Positions 41,788 to 49,878 of a stretch of 64,000 nt of DNA are shown here, in pieces; position 1 is the stretch's first letter; each line of letters opens with the position of its first letter. Both the position numbers and the translations under genes were made by a program. This stretch comes from JAQUOT01 sp041651575 (GTDB lineage Archaea; Nanobdellota; Nanobdellia; SCGC-AAA011-G17; JAFCDX01): positions 186,001 to 250,000 of the forward strand of contig JBAZJB010000001.1 of the NCBI GenBank assembly GCA_041651575.1. The letters are read 5' to 3'. A model generated the notes under the pieces. The model was given only the letters and a program-made list of their open reading frames with translations. It was not told the DNA's origin and ran no database searches.

Positions 41788-42822
41788 ATGGAAGACGAAA
41801 TTAAAAAAGAATCAAAAGTGAGACATCATATTTCTAATGTACATCATAATATTAAAAAAACAAATGGTTGGCAAATAGCTACTATTATTCTTGCAGTTGC
41901 TTTTGTTGTATTGGTAGTTATGCAATTCTCAGGATGTTCAAGTAAAAATGCAGTAGCAGAAGATACAGTTACTTTTGTTAATACTTATTTAGTTAAAACA
42001 GGAACTACAACTTTAAAAGATGTTTCTGAAGAATCTGGATTATATTTAATTAATGTAGAATATAATGGAAATGAAATTCCAATATATGCAACAAAAGATG
42101 GAAAAAATATAATTTTATCTGGAATGGGATTAATAAACATAGATGATTTTAAAGCAGCGATGTCTGGTCAAACAACTCCAACTCAAACAGAAATTCCTAA
42201 ATTAGCTAAAGCAAAAGTAGAATTATTCGTAATGTCGTATTGTCCTTATGGTGTACAAGCAATGCAAGCTATGGCACCAGTTGCTAAATTATTAAAAAAC
42301 GCTGAAATAATACCTAGATATGTTATTTATTCTGATTATGCAAAAAATGCAGGTGCACAACCATTAGATTACTGCTTTGATAAAGAAGAAAAATACTGTT
42401 CAATGCACGGAGCACAAGAAGTACATGAAGATGTAAGACAATTATGTATCTTTAATGAACAGAAAGATAAGTTTTGGGATTATGTATTAAAAGTTTCAAC
42501 AGATTGTACTTATAAAAACGTTGATACATGTTGGGAAACTGTAGCAAAAGCTGTAAAAGTTGATGTAACTAAAGTAAAATCATGTTATGATAAACAAGCT
42601 ACAACTTTATTAGCAGAACAAGTAACATTGAATACTAAATATGGTGTTCAAGGCTCTCCAACTTTAATTATTAATGGAGTAGATTATTCAGGTTCAAGAG
42701 GCGCAGATGCTTATAAAACTGCAATATGTGATGCTTATACCGCAGCACCAAGTGAATGTTCAGGAACTTTAGCAGTTACAGGTTCTGCAACAAGCACAAC
42801 TCCAACAGCTAGTTGTGGTTAA
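41788..42822 (+). CDS. Membrane-anchored DsbA/thioredoxin-fold protein
   Basis: Protein of 344 residues. An N-terminal cytoplasmic stretch (about 28 residues, His-rich) precedes one TM helix (about 30-48), followed by F-S-G-C-S-S, possibly a lipobox. A small domain (about 55-125) leads into a DsbA-like thioredoxin fold from about 145: V-E-L-F-V-M-S-Y-C-P-Y-G near 150 and G-V-Q-G-S-P-T-L-I-I-N-G with the cis-Pro near 290. The active site reads C-P-Y-G, so the second cysteine of C-x-x-C is absent; ten or more other cysteines lie in the inserted helical domain. Likely an extracytoplasmic disulfide oxidase, reductase or isomerase, helping the Cys-rich surface proteins of this organism. Confidence 0.75.
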   Translation: MEDEIKKESKVRHHISNVHHNIKKTNGWQIATIILAVAFVVLVVMQFSGCSSKNAVAEDTVTFVNTYLVKTGTTTLKDVSEESGLYLINVEYNGNEIPIYATKDGKNIILSGMGLINIDDFKAAMSGQTTPTQTEIPKLAKAKVELFVMSYCPYGVQAMQAMAPVAKLLKNAEIIPRYVIYSDYAKNAGAQPLDYCFDKEEKYCSMHGAQEVHEDVRQLCIFNEQKDKFWDYVLKVSTDCTYKNVDTCWETVAKAVKVDVTKVKSCYDKQATTLLAEQVTLNTKYGVQGSPTLIINGVDYSGSRGADAYKTAICDAYTAAPSECSGTLAVTGSATSTTPTASCG

Positions 42823-42865
42823 ATCTAAATATATTTTCTAATAATACCTTTATTTCTTATAAATC

Positions 42866-42873
42866 TTTATATA
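42866..42873 (+). promoter_or_regulatory. TATA box of the 42895 gene
   Basis: TTTATATA centred about 25 bases before the ATG at 42895. Confidence 0.55.
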
Positions 42874-42894
42874 ATAAATTAGTTTTGATTTGTT

Positions 42895-43443
42895 ATGGAA
42901 TTATCCGCAGAAATAAAACAAAAATTACATTATGATGAATTGAATGAATTATTAAAATCAAATCTTGGAAATCAAATTCTTATAATAAATATGCAGACTC
43001 AAAAAGACGATTCTTTAACAAAAGAGGGGGGTTCTGGTCGTCATCCAAATATGGAGCGTTGTTTTGAATTTATTCCAACAAAAACAAAATTTAGGTCTTA
43101 TCTAGGTATAATTTCTGGAGAAAAGGTAGAATACAAAGAAAATAAAGGTTTTGATAATATTATAATTCCAACAAAAAAACATGTTCATAGACATTATGGA
43201 GATCTCGATATAAGTTTTGGAAGTAATTATTACAATTGGGGATTGTTGACTGGCCCTATTATGCTTCCATTGAGATATATACAACAAACTGAAGTAATTA
43301 ATATGAATAAAGATCCAGAAATAATAAAAGGACATAATCATGGAAATGAAATAAACTTTTTATTTGGTAAAAACGTTGGATTATACTTCAAAGGAGATAA
43401 TTCATACAATAATGCTCTAGAGAAGTTAGGATTAAAACCTTAA
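42895..43443 (+). CDS. Unknown protein with a degenerate JAMM-like region
   Basis: Cytoplasmic-looking protein of 182 residues without signal or TM segment. The region H-V-H-R-H-Y-G-D-L-D-I-S-F-G-S-N-Y-Y-N-W-G-L lines up with H-I-H-P ... D-M-F-S-F-G-G-D-Y-Y-Q-Y-G-L of the JAMM protein at 41218, though the spacing after H-x-H is shorter and the Ser is not in place. It could be a divergent JAB-domain relative or a chance match. No other motif recognised. Confidence 0.55.
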   Translation: MELSAEIKQKLHYDELNELLKSNLGNQILIINMQTQKDDSLTKEGGSGRHPNMERCFEFIPTKTKFRSYLGIISGEKVEYKENKGFDNIIIPTKKHVHRHYGDLDISFGSNYYNWGLLTGPIMLPLRYIQQTEVINMNKDPEIIKGHNHGNEINFLFGKNVGLYFKGDNSYNNALEKLGLKP

Positions 43444-43444
43444 A

Positions 43445-43452
43445 TTTATAAA
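43445..43452 (+). promoter_or_regulatory. TATA box of lgt
   Basis: TTTATAAA centred about 26 bases before the ATG at 43475. It begins on the last bases of the previous stop codon. Confidence 0.55.
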
Positions 43453-43474
43453 CTTCTATTCTTTTTTATTTGTA

Positions 43475-44203
43475 ATGAATCCAGTAGCATTTAGTTTAGG
43501 TCCATTAAAGGCAACTTGGTATGGAATATTAATGGCTTTAGGTTTTCTTATAGGTTATTTTTTATTAAGAAAGCTAGCTAAAGAAAGAAAAATAGATCTA
43601 AAATTAATAGATAAATACTTTTTATATTTAATATTTGCAACTATAATTGGAGCAAGATTATTCCATGTTTTATTTTATAATTTTGATTATTTCTTTAACA
43701 ATCCAATTAAAATATTTTACACTTGGGAAGGAGGATTATCAAGTCATGGAGCAATAATAGCAAACGTATTAATGACTTTATGGTTTAGCAAGAAATATAA
43801 AATAAAATTCTATGACTTAGCAGATATTATTGTAATACCTTTTGCATTAGGTTCTATGTTTATTAGAATTGGAAATTTTATCAATCAAGAGTTAGTTGGA
43901 AAAGTAACTAATTCAATATTTGGTTATAAATTTGATAATTATCCTGAAAAAAGATATCCTGTGCAATTATTCCAGGCCTTTTCTAATCTTATATTGTTCA
44001 ATATACTGTATTTTTTAAGAACTTTACCTTCTGGATATATATTCTGGTTATTTATCCTATTATACTCTGTATTTAGGTTTATATGCGATATGTTTAAGGA
44101 CTTACCCTTTTATTATGGTTTAACCTTAGCGCAATATTTAAGTATTCCAATGTTTATAATATCTTTAATAGTATTGCTTAAAAAACACAAAAAGGAGGTG
44201 TAA
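43475..44203 (+). CDS. lgt: Prolipoprotein diacylglyceryl transferase
   Basis: Membrane enzyme of 242 residues that attaches a diacylglyceryl lipid to the lipobox cysteine of exported proteins. Lgt motifs are in order: W-Y-G-I-L-M-A-L-G-F-L-I-G-Y (15-28), G-A-R-L-F-H-V (59-65), W-E-G-G-L-S-S-H-G (84-92), the signature R-I-G-N-F-I-N-Q-E-L-V-G (131-142), Y-P-V-Q-L-F-Q-A (161-168) and F-R-F ... Y-Y-G-L-T-L-A-Q-Y-L-S-I-P-M near the end. About seven TM helices. Lgt is bacterial in origin and rare in archaea; archaeal phospholipids are ether-linked isoprenoids, so the donor lipid here is an open question. A small membrane-protein gene follows at once. Confidence 0.92.
   Translation: MNPVAFSLGPLKATWYGILMALGFLIGYFLLRKLAKERKIDLKLIDKYFLYLIFATIIGARLFHVLFYNFDYFFNNPIKIFYTWEGGLSSHGAIIANVLMTLWFSKKYKIKFYDLADIIVIPFALGSMFIRIGNFINQELVGKVTNSIFGYKFDNYPEKRYPVQLFQAFSNLILFNILYFLRTLPSGYIFWLFILLYSVFRFICDMFKDLPFYYGLTLAQYLSIPMFIISLIVLLKKHKKEV
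44192..44200 (+). promoter_or_regulatory. Strong Shine-Dalgarno site selecting a TTG start
   Basis: AAGGAGGTG at the very end of lgt, six bases before the TTG at 44207. It fits the 3' end of 16S rRNA almost fully, which explains use of TTG. Confidence 0.65.
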
Positions 44204-44206
44204 TTT

Positions 44207-44488
44207 TTGGCAAACAAACTAGACGCAAATAAGCTTGGTTTAACCTTAGGAATTTTTATTGGTGGATTGCATTTAATTTGGGCTTTGTTTATATTAGCAA
44301 GTTCAAGTTTAACACAAAAATTCTTAGATTGGATATTTCCATTGCACTTTTTGAACAATGTTTGGCAAGTATCTAACTTTAATGTAGTTTATGCATTAAT
44401 GCTAGTGATATTAACCTTTTTATCAGGTTATGTAATGGGATGGATATTTGCAGAACTTTGGAATTACATAGACAAGAAAGTTAAATAA
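44207..44488 (+). CDS. Small two-TM membrane protein
   Basis: Protein of 93 residues with two or three hydrophobic helices (about 10-32, 60-85) and a basic C-terminus (W-N-Y-I-D-K-K-V-K). The start is TTG, fixed by an excellent ribosome site inside the end of lgt. It sits between lgt and an 18-residue Cys/Lys microprotein in one operon. Similar small membrane proteins are common in archaea and bacteria; function unknown. Confidence 0.7.
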   Translation: MANKLDANKLGLTLGIFIGGLHLIWALFILASSSLTQKFLDWIFPLHFLNNVWQVSNFNVVYALMLVILTFLSGYVMGWIFAELWNYIDKKVK

Positions 44489-44493
44489 GGAGG
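44487..44493 (+). promoter_or_regulatory. Shine-Dalgarno site of the 18-codon gene
   Basis: AAGGAGG, seven bases before the ATG at 44501 and overlapping the preceding stop codon. Its quality is the main reason for believing the short frame is translated. Confidence 0.6.
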
Positions 44494-44500
44494 AATAAAA

Positions 44501-44557
44501 ATGTGCAATTGTTGCGGATGCGAGAAAAAAGCAAAGAAGAAAAAGAAAAGAAGATAA
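44501..44557 (+). CDS. 18-residue Cys/Lys microprotein
   Basis: The frame encodes MCNCCGCEKKAKKKKKRR. Four cysteines in the first seven residues (C-N-C-C-G-C) could bind a metal or cluster; the rest is almost purely basic and could bind nucleic acid or membrane phosphates. Evidence for translation: a strong AAGGAGG at seven bases, position as last gene after lgt and the two-TM protein, and a poly-T terminator directly behind. It is too short for homology judgement. Confidence 0.5.
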   Translation: MCNCCGCEKKAKKKKKRR

Positions 44558-44580
44558 TTTCTTTTTTTTATTTTTTTAAT
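44558..44580 (+). terminator. Poly-T terminator of the lgt operon
   Basis: Two T-runs (8 and 7 bases) directly follow the microprotein stop. U-rich tracts without a hairpin are enough for intrinsic termination in archaea. Confidence 0.5.
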
Positions 44581-44592
44581 TCTAAATATTTC

Positions 44593-44844
44593 TCAATTAT
44601 TCTTTTGTCTTAAGTATATTGCACCTAATTCTAAAAATATAGCCATTAAGATATATTTAATTTGCTCCATAATTACAGCTTGTTGTTGATATATTGTAGT
44701 TACATCCCACTTACCACCAACATAAAAAGAATAAATAAAACAAATTACTGCTGATAAATCAAGTAAATATTCAAATCTTATACCCCAATTAGAACCAAAC
44801 AAGAGTTTATCTATTATGCTAATCTTTTCTTGTTCTTTAACCAT
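44593..44844 (-). CDS. Small membrane protein, unknown
   Basis: Protein of 83 residues with two hydrophobic segments (about 26-42 and 62-78) and charged ends. No motif. It converges with the lgt operon and has T-rich DNA on both sides. Could be a two-TM membrane protein; function unknown. Confidence 0.55.
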   Translation of the reverse strand: MVKEQEKISIIDKLLFGSNWGIRFEYLLDLSAVICFIYSFYVGGKWDVTTIYQQQAVIMEQIKYILMAIFLELGAIYLRQKNN

Positions 44845-44909
44845 ATCAACCTAAACCAAACCTTCTTTTTATACTTTACCTTTTCAGATATAATTTAAAA
44901 ATAACAAGG

Positions 44910-44917
44910 TTTATATA
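44910..44917 (+). promoter_or_regulatory. TATA box of the C25-protease operon
   Basis: TTTATATA, followed after three bases by the operator-like element at 44921-44945. Transcription would begin near 44940, or near 44950 if the AT-rich start of the element is the true box. Confidence 0.45.
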
Positions 44918-44920
44918 CGA

Positions 44921-44945
44921 TAAATATATACTTGGGTATATAGTT
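44921..44945 (+). promoter_or_regulatory. Operator-like palindrome before the C25 protease gene
   Basis: Core ATATACTTGGGTATAT (44926-44941), near-perfect 7-base inverted arms. The 25-base element matches the uppS promoter element (28254-28278, minus strand) at 24 of 25 positions. Confidence 0.55.
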
Positions 44946-44961
44946 TAAGGGTTAGTCAATA

Positions 44962-47382
44962 ATGAAAAAATTAATATTAATTTTAGTAAGTTTATTGTTC
45001 TTAGTTAGTTTTGTAAATGCTGTTTCTTATACTTTAACACTTAGCGAAGCAACATCGAGTGCTGAAAAAATTTTTAATGTTGGAGGAAAAGATTACAAAA
45101 TAGAGTTATATTATGGTAATGATTTAATTACTCCAGAAAATGATTTTTGTTGTTGGTATTGGGTTGTTGACCAAAGTACAGGAAATAGAGAAAGAGTAAA
45201 ACCTAATAGTGCATGTATTGATGATGGAGAGAGTTACAATCTTCAAGTATTTCCTTTAAAAACAACTATGACTGGTTGTCAAAGGTGTGTAAGTGATAGT
45301 GGTGTGAGAGATTGTATAAGTAGATATCAGATTTCTCAAGCGACTATTGAATTAGAAGAATCTGTTCCTACAGGAGAAGAATGTATAACTCCTGATACCT
45401 GGAAATGTGACGAAAATAAACTTTATGCTTATGATTCGTGTGGTAATCAAAAAGAGATGTGGTATGATTGTACTTCTCTTGGATTAACTTGTTCTGAATC
45501 TGAAAGAAATTGTGTAAATACATGCACTCCAAAATCCTATAAAGGTTGTTTAGCAAGTAATCCAAATAATGTTATTTGGTATGATTCTTGTAATGTTGCA
45601 AGAGAAATTGCAGAAACATGTCAACAAGGATGGACATGTGTGAATGCTCAATGTGTAAAATCTTGTGTAACTCATAGTTATAAATTTTGTAATACAGACC
45701 ATAATGTTTGGTGGAGAAATTCTTGTAATGAATATGAAGGAATTGCTGAAAGATGTCTTTCAAATGAATGTTATGAAGGAAAATGTGTAGCTATTTTATG
45801 TTCTTCCCATAAATCTAAAATATGTGAAGGAAATTCTTTGTGGTGGTATAATTCTTGTGGTAATAGGGAAGATATGATTGAAAGATGTAATTCATCTTCT
45901 CCTTGTGTAACCCCTGTTGGTTGTGTTAAAACAGAACATTGTGGGGATGGAGCTTGTAATTACGGAGAAGTATGTAATACTTGTGTTATTGATTGTGGAG
46001 AATGTAAACAAGGAGAATTTTGTGGGGATTGGAAATGTAATAATAACGAAACTTGTGATACTTGTTCACAAGATTGTGGTGTTTGTAAAAAAAATGTTTG
46101 TCAATCTAATGAAAATTGTAAAGAAGATGAAATATGCCAATTAGGAGAATGTAAAAAAAATGTTTGTGGTGAATGTGAATATATAAAAGACCATGTTTGT
46201 ATTAAAAAATATGAATGTTGTAATAATGAAGAATGTGAAAGTAAAGTATGTAATCAAGAAATTCATAAATGTGAACAACCAATAAAAATAAACGGGGATG
46301 TTTTAATAGTAACTGTTGGTTCTAAGTTAAATAAAAATAATGATTATTATAATACTCTCAATGAATATCAAAATGTCCTTGAATCAGAAGGATTAACTTC
46401 TTCTTATGTAGAATTAGATTCTAAACAAGTTGAAAATTTATTTAGTATACAATTAGTAAACTCTGATGATTGGAATAATGTAAAAGAAGTTTTAGATAAA
46501 TTGATTATTAAAATACAACCAAAATATTTAGTAATTTTAGGGGGAGTGGATGTTATTCCTATGCCTCCTGCTGAGACTACCTCCGAAATACCTACCATTC
46601 CAGTATCTGATGATAGATATGCAGATATAGATTTTGATGGACTTCCAGATATAGCAATAGGAAGAATTCCAACAGTGGCAGGAAGTAATTCTGTAGATAT
46701 CATAATTAAAGCTCTTAATTCTGCTATAAAAATGCATAACAAAAGAGAATTTTCAAAAGTTATATTAACTGACATTTGTCTTTTTCCACCAACTTGTGAT
46801 GGTATTGAAGATGTAAACAAAATTTCTATGTCCATATTCAACCAAAATTGTTTAGATAATAATAGATGTTATTCTGCCCCACCTTATTGTTCTGGAAAAA
46901 CATGTACCCAAAAAGAAAAGTTTTATGAGGAATTACAAAAAAATGATATTATAAATCTTAATGCACATGCAGACCCATATGGATTTAGTGCTTCAACAAA
47001 AGAAGGATGGTACGATGTGTTGGTTTCTTCAGAATTATATAAAAGACCTTTTACTTCTAATCCTACTTTTTCTACAATTGGTTGTCATAGTAGTACAATC
47101 GATTGTGAAGAAGAGGGGTGTATAACTGAAGATGGAAATGTTTACTCGTTTTTAATGAATGGAGCATCTATTTATGTTGGAAATACAAGGTATGGGATGG
47201 GGGGAATTAGTGCTAATTTATTAAGCGATTATTATATAAATCTTAAAAATGGAATGACGTCTGGAGATGCTATACTAAAAATGAAAAGAGATAATTTAGT
47301 TAATTCCATGACTGATTTTGAAAATGCAGTTATATATGAAATACAATTATATGGAGACCCAACATTAAAGGTAGAAATTTAA
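44962..47382 (+). CDS. Secreted gingipain-like (C25) peptidase with Cys-rich repeats
   Basis: Protein of 806 residues. A signal peptide (about 1-20) is followed by a beta domain, four Cys/Trp repeats of about 45 residues (W-Y-D/N-S-C pattern, about 140-325), and several C-G-D-x-x-C-N ... C-x-x-C motifs (about 330-445). From about 455 comes a caspase-like peptidase fold of the C25 type: I-L-G-G-V-D-V-I-P, S-D-D-R-Y-A-D-I-D-F-D-G-L-P-D-I-A-I-G-R-I-P, a candidate catalytic H669 in N-L-N-A-H-A-D, candidate nucleophile C708 in T-I-G-C-H-S, and the closing L-Y-G-D-P-T-L. In this family H/C cleave after Arg or Lys. It leads a two-gene operon under an operator-like palindrome. Role: extracellular proteolysis or surface-protein processing (inferred). 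Confidence 0.8.
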   Translation: MKKLILILVSLLFLVSFVNAVSYTLTLSEATSSAEKIFNVGGKDYKIELYYGNDLITPENDFCCWYWVVDQSTGNRERVKPNSACIDDGESYNLQVFPLKTTMTGCQRCVSDSGVRDCISRYQISQATIELEESVPTGEECITPDTWKCDENKLYAYDSCGNQKEMWYDCTSLGLTCSESERNCVNTCTPKSYKGCLASNPNNVIWYDSCNVAREIAETCQQGWTCVNAQCVKSCVTHSYKFCNTDHNVWWRNSCNEYEGIAERCLSNECYEGKCVAILCSSHKSKICEGNSLWWYNSCGNREDMIERCNSSSPCVTPVGCVKTEHCGDGACNYGEVCNTCVIDCGECKQGEFCGDWKCNNNETCDTCSQDCGVCKKNVCQSNENCKEDEICQLGECKKNVCGECEYIKDHVCIKKYECCNNEECESKVCNQEIHKCEQPIKINGDVLIVTVGSKLNKNNDYYNTLNEYQNVLESEGLTSSYVELDSKQVENLFSIQLVNSDDWNNVKEVLDKLIIKIQPKYLVILGGVDVIPMPPAETTSEIPTIPVSDDRYADIDFDGLPDIAIGRIPTVAGSNSVDIIIKALNSAIKMHNKREFSKVILTDICLFPPTCDGIEDVNKISMSIFNQNCLDNNRCYSAPPYCSGKTCTQKEKFYEELQKNDIINLNAHADPYGFSASTKEGWYDVLVSSELYKRPFTSNPTFSTIGCHSSTIDCEEEGCITEDGNVYSFLMNGASIYVGNTRYGMGGISANLLSDYYINLKNGMTSGDAILKMKRDNLVNSMTDFENAVIYEIQLYGDPTLKVEI

Positions 47383-47383
47383 A

Positions 47384-47995
47384 ATGAAAATATTAAAATG
47401 GAGTTTTATAATTTTGGTATTACTTTTTATAATAATTTTTGTAACTTATTTTAGCGTAATAAATTCTATAAAAGACTCAACTAAAAATAGTTTTAGCACA
47501 ATAAATTCTGTAGAAAACCCCACTAAAACTATTAGTATTTCTAAAGAAGGTTGTGGTGATAATATTTGTGCATTATCCGAAGATTGTAATAATTGTAATA
47601 AAGATTGTGGATGTAAGAGTGGAGAATCTTGTAATTCTGTAGGAATATGTAGAAAAAATGACTTGTGTGGTGATAATATCTGCTCCGATAAAGAAAAAAA
47701 TTCATGTTGTAAAGATTGTGGGTGTGAAAATGGAGTTGTATGTAATAAAATAACCCAAACCTGTCAACCAAAAATAGAAGTTAGCGAAACAGATATTAAT
47801 AAAGTAGTTACTGATTTTTTACAAAAAAATAACATACAAGGAGAAATAATAAAAATAACAGACGAATATTATGGTGAGAAAACTGTTAAGAAAGTAAGAA
47901 TTAATTGTAATTTAGAAAATACGGAGTATCCTTGTGAAATTATCTTATTTATTGATGATTCTGGGAATATTATAGATAAGATGCAAACAAGTTAA
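47384..47995 (+). CDS. N-anchored Cys-rich protein linked to the C25 peptidase
   Basis: Protein of 203 residues that starts two bases after the peptidase gene. One N-terminal TM segment (about 5-27) is followed by two Cys-rich motifs (C-G-D-N-I-C-A-L-S-E-D-C-N-N-C and C-G-D-N-I-C-S-D-K-E-K) that match those in the middle of the peptidase. The last 70 residues form a small alpha/beta domain with a Cys pair, resembling an inhibitor or propeptide-like domain. Shared modules and tight spacing suggest the two proteins act together, for example as substrate tether or inhibitor. Confidence 0.7.
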   Translation: MKILKWSFIILVLLFIIIFVTYFSVINSIKDSTKNSFSTINSVENPTKTISISKEGCGDNICALSEDCNNCNKDCGCKSGESCNSVGICRKNDLCGDNICSDKEKNSCCKDCGCENGVVCNKITQTCQPKIEVSETDINKVVTDFLQKNNIQGEIIKITDEYYGEKTVKKVRINCNLENTEYPCEIILFIDDSGNIIDKMQTS

Positions 47996-48025
47996 ATAAG
48001 TATTTTAATTCTAAAAAGAAAACCA

Positions 48026-48034
48026 TTATAAATA
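48026..48034 (+). promoter_or_regulatory. TATA-like box of the molybdoenzyme gene
   Basis: TTATAAATA centred about 26 bases before 48055, where the Shine-Dalgarno motif begins. The leader would then be about 12 bases, as at 41218. Confidence 0.45.
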
Positions 48035-48055
48035 CCTATAAATAATAGATAACAA

Positions 48056-48061
48056 GAGGTG
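48056..48061 (+). promoter_or_regulatory. Shine-Dalgarno site selecting a TTG start
   Basis: GAGGTG five bases before the TTG at 48067. No in-frame ATG lies near the N-terminal C-P-Y-C-G-C-G-C cluster motif, so TTG must be the start. Confidence 0.65.
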
Positions 48062-48066
48062 TTACA

Positions 48067-49878
48067 TTGAGAACTATTTGTCCTTATTGCGGTTGTGGAT
48101 GTTCATTAAAAATAAAGAAAGATAATAAAATCATATTTAATAGAGATCCTCATGATTATGTCAGTTCTGGAAATCCCTGTGTAAAAGGCTTAACTTCTTA
48201 TGAAATTTTAGAGGCAAAAGATAGAATAAAGCAGCCTTTAATAAAAAAAGGAAATAAATTTGTAAAAACTAGCTGGAAAAATGCTTACGATTATATATAC
48301 AAAAAAACAAAAGACATTTACAAGACAGATATAGCCTTTCTAGCCAGTTCTCCAAGCTCAAATGAAGATTGTTTTTTATTTCAAAAATTTGCAAGAGATT
48401 ATTTTGATACAGATAATATAGATTCTTGTGCAAGAATATGTCATGCAGCAAGCTGTTATGCTTTTTTCAGAGCATTTGGAATAACAAGAATGCCTTCTAA
48501 ATTTGAAGACTATGAAAAAGCAGATTGTATTTTGTTAATGGGAACTAATCCATTATTTACCTATCCTGTTATATTCAATAGAATACTAAAAGCAAAAAAA
48601 GCAGGCTGTAAATTAATATATGTAGGACCTTTTAAAAATGAAACCGCTCATTATGCTGACTTATTTATAAAAATAGAAGCTTCAACAGATATTGCATTGT
48701 TAAATTGTGTTTTAAATCTATTAGTAGAATGGGATAAGGTTGATGTTGATGAAGAATTAAGAGAAATATTAAAAAGATACAATATAGAACACGTAGAAAG
48801 TATTTGTAAATGCTCAAAAGATGAAATTAAAAAACTAGCATTAATGATTTCAAAATCTAAAAACTTTTTATTTGGTTTTGGTATGGGTTTAACACAGCAT
48901 AGTTATGGTTCTAACTCAATATTTTCTGCAATTAATTTAGTTTTAGCTAAAAATGGAAAAATCGTTTCAATGAGAGGTAAAACAAATATTCAAGGTGTTG
49001 CTGATATGCAGTGTGTTCCTTTAAAAAATGGAAGAACAATGGTTAGAGCTTTAGGAATGGATAATCCTGTAAAATCTTTATTTGTTATGAACATGGATCC
49101 TGCTAAATCATTACCAAATTTAAATCTAATAAGAAAAAGATTTGAAAAAATGTTCATAGTTTTAATAAGTCCTTTTCCAAATGAAACTATGAAATATGCT
49201 AATGTTATTTTACCTTGTTGTACTAGTTTTGAACAAGAAGGAACTTTTACAAATGCAGAATCAAGAATAAGACATTTTGATCAAGTAATAAAACCAATGT
49301 ATAATTCAAAACCTTCCTGGTTAATAATGAAAGAACTAGCAAATAGATTCAAATTAAATTATAAATATAAAAATATTAATGATATTTGGAAAGACATTAA
49401 AAAACTTCCTGGATATACAAATTTAAATGAAATAAAAGAGAATGAAAATGGAAAGTTTGTAAATTACAAGATAAAAACAACAGAATTTACTCCTGTAGAA
49501 TTTTATAGTATAGAAGAAAAAACATCTAAAAAATATCCTTTTGTTTTAACAACAGAAAGATGCCAATATAGATTCTGTGCAGATGAGTTAAGTTCCAGAT
49601 CTAAAACTTTAGTAAAAGCACAAAAAAGTCCTTTTGTTTTAATAAATAAAGAAGATGCAATGAATTTAAACTTAAAAAACAATGATAACTGCATTATAAC
49701 ATCAAAAGTTGGAGAAGTAACAGCAAATATAAAAATAAATGAAGATATTCCTTCTGGTTTGTTAGTAGCACCCTTCCATTTTACAGAATTGTTAATAAAT
49801 AGATTATTTCCTTTAGAATTGGACATTACAGGAGAAGCTAATTTAAAAAGAGTTGCAGTAAATATAGAAAAGTATTAA
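48067..49878 (+). CDS. Formate-dehydrogenase-like molybdopterin oxidoreductase
   Basis: Molybdenum/tungsten enzyme of 603 residues related to formate dehydrogenase alpha subunits. The 4Fe-4S ligands are C5, C8, C12 and C38 (C-P-Y-C-G-C-G-C ... N-P-C-V-K-G). C125 followed by H126 (A-R-I-C-H) sits where formate dehydrogenases have Sec or Cys, with the adjoining catalytic His. Cofactor-binding stretches such as L-L-M-G-T-N-P and F-V-M-N-M-D-P-A-K-S are present, and the C-terminal domain (R-C-Q-Y-R-F, L-N-L-K-N-N-D) is complete. No electron-transfer subunit or maturation gene is adjacent, so the partner is unknown. It is shorter than common FdhA (about 680-720). Confidence 0.85.
   Translation: MRTICPYCGCGCSLKIKKDNKIIFNRDPHDYVSSGNPCVKGLTSYEILEAKDRIKQPLIKKGNKFVKTSWKNAYDYIYKKTKDIYKTDIAFLASSPSSNEDCFLFQKFARDYFDTDNIDSCARICHAASCYAFFRAFGITRMPSKFEDYEKADCILLMGTNPLFTYPVIFNRILKAKKAGCKLIYVGPFKNETAHYADLFIKIEASTDIALLNCVLNLLVEWDKVDVDEELREILKRYNIEHVESICKCSKDEIKKLALMISKSKNFLFGFGMGLTQHSYGSNSIFSAINLVLAKNGKIVSMRGKTNIQGVADMQCVPLKNGRTMVRALGMDNPVKSLFVMNMDPAKSLPNLNLIRKRFEKMFIVLISPFPNETMKYANVILPCCTSFEQEGTFTNAESRIRHFDQVIKPMYNSKPSWLIMKELANRFKLNYKYKNINDIWKDIKKLPGYTNLNEIKENENGKFVNYKIKTTEFTPVEFYSIEEKTSKKYPFVLTTERCQYRFCADELSSRSKTLVKAQKSPFVLINKEDAMNLNLKNNDNCIITSKVGEVTANIKINEDIPSGLLVAPFHFTELLINRLFPLELDITGEANLKRVAVNIEKY

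Noticed and set aside
45917..46144. Frame of 75 codons inside the C25 peptidase gene
   Set aside because: It is a shifted reading of the Cys-rich repeats and has no ribosome site or family match.
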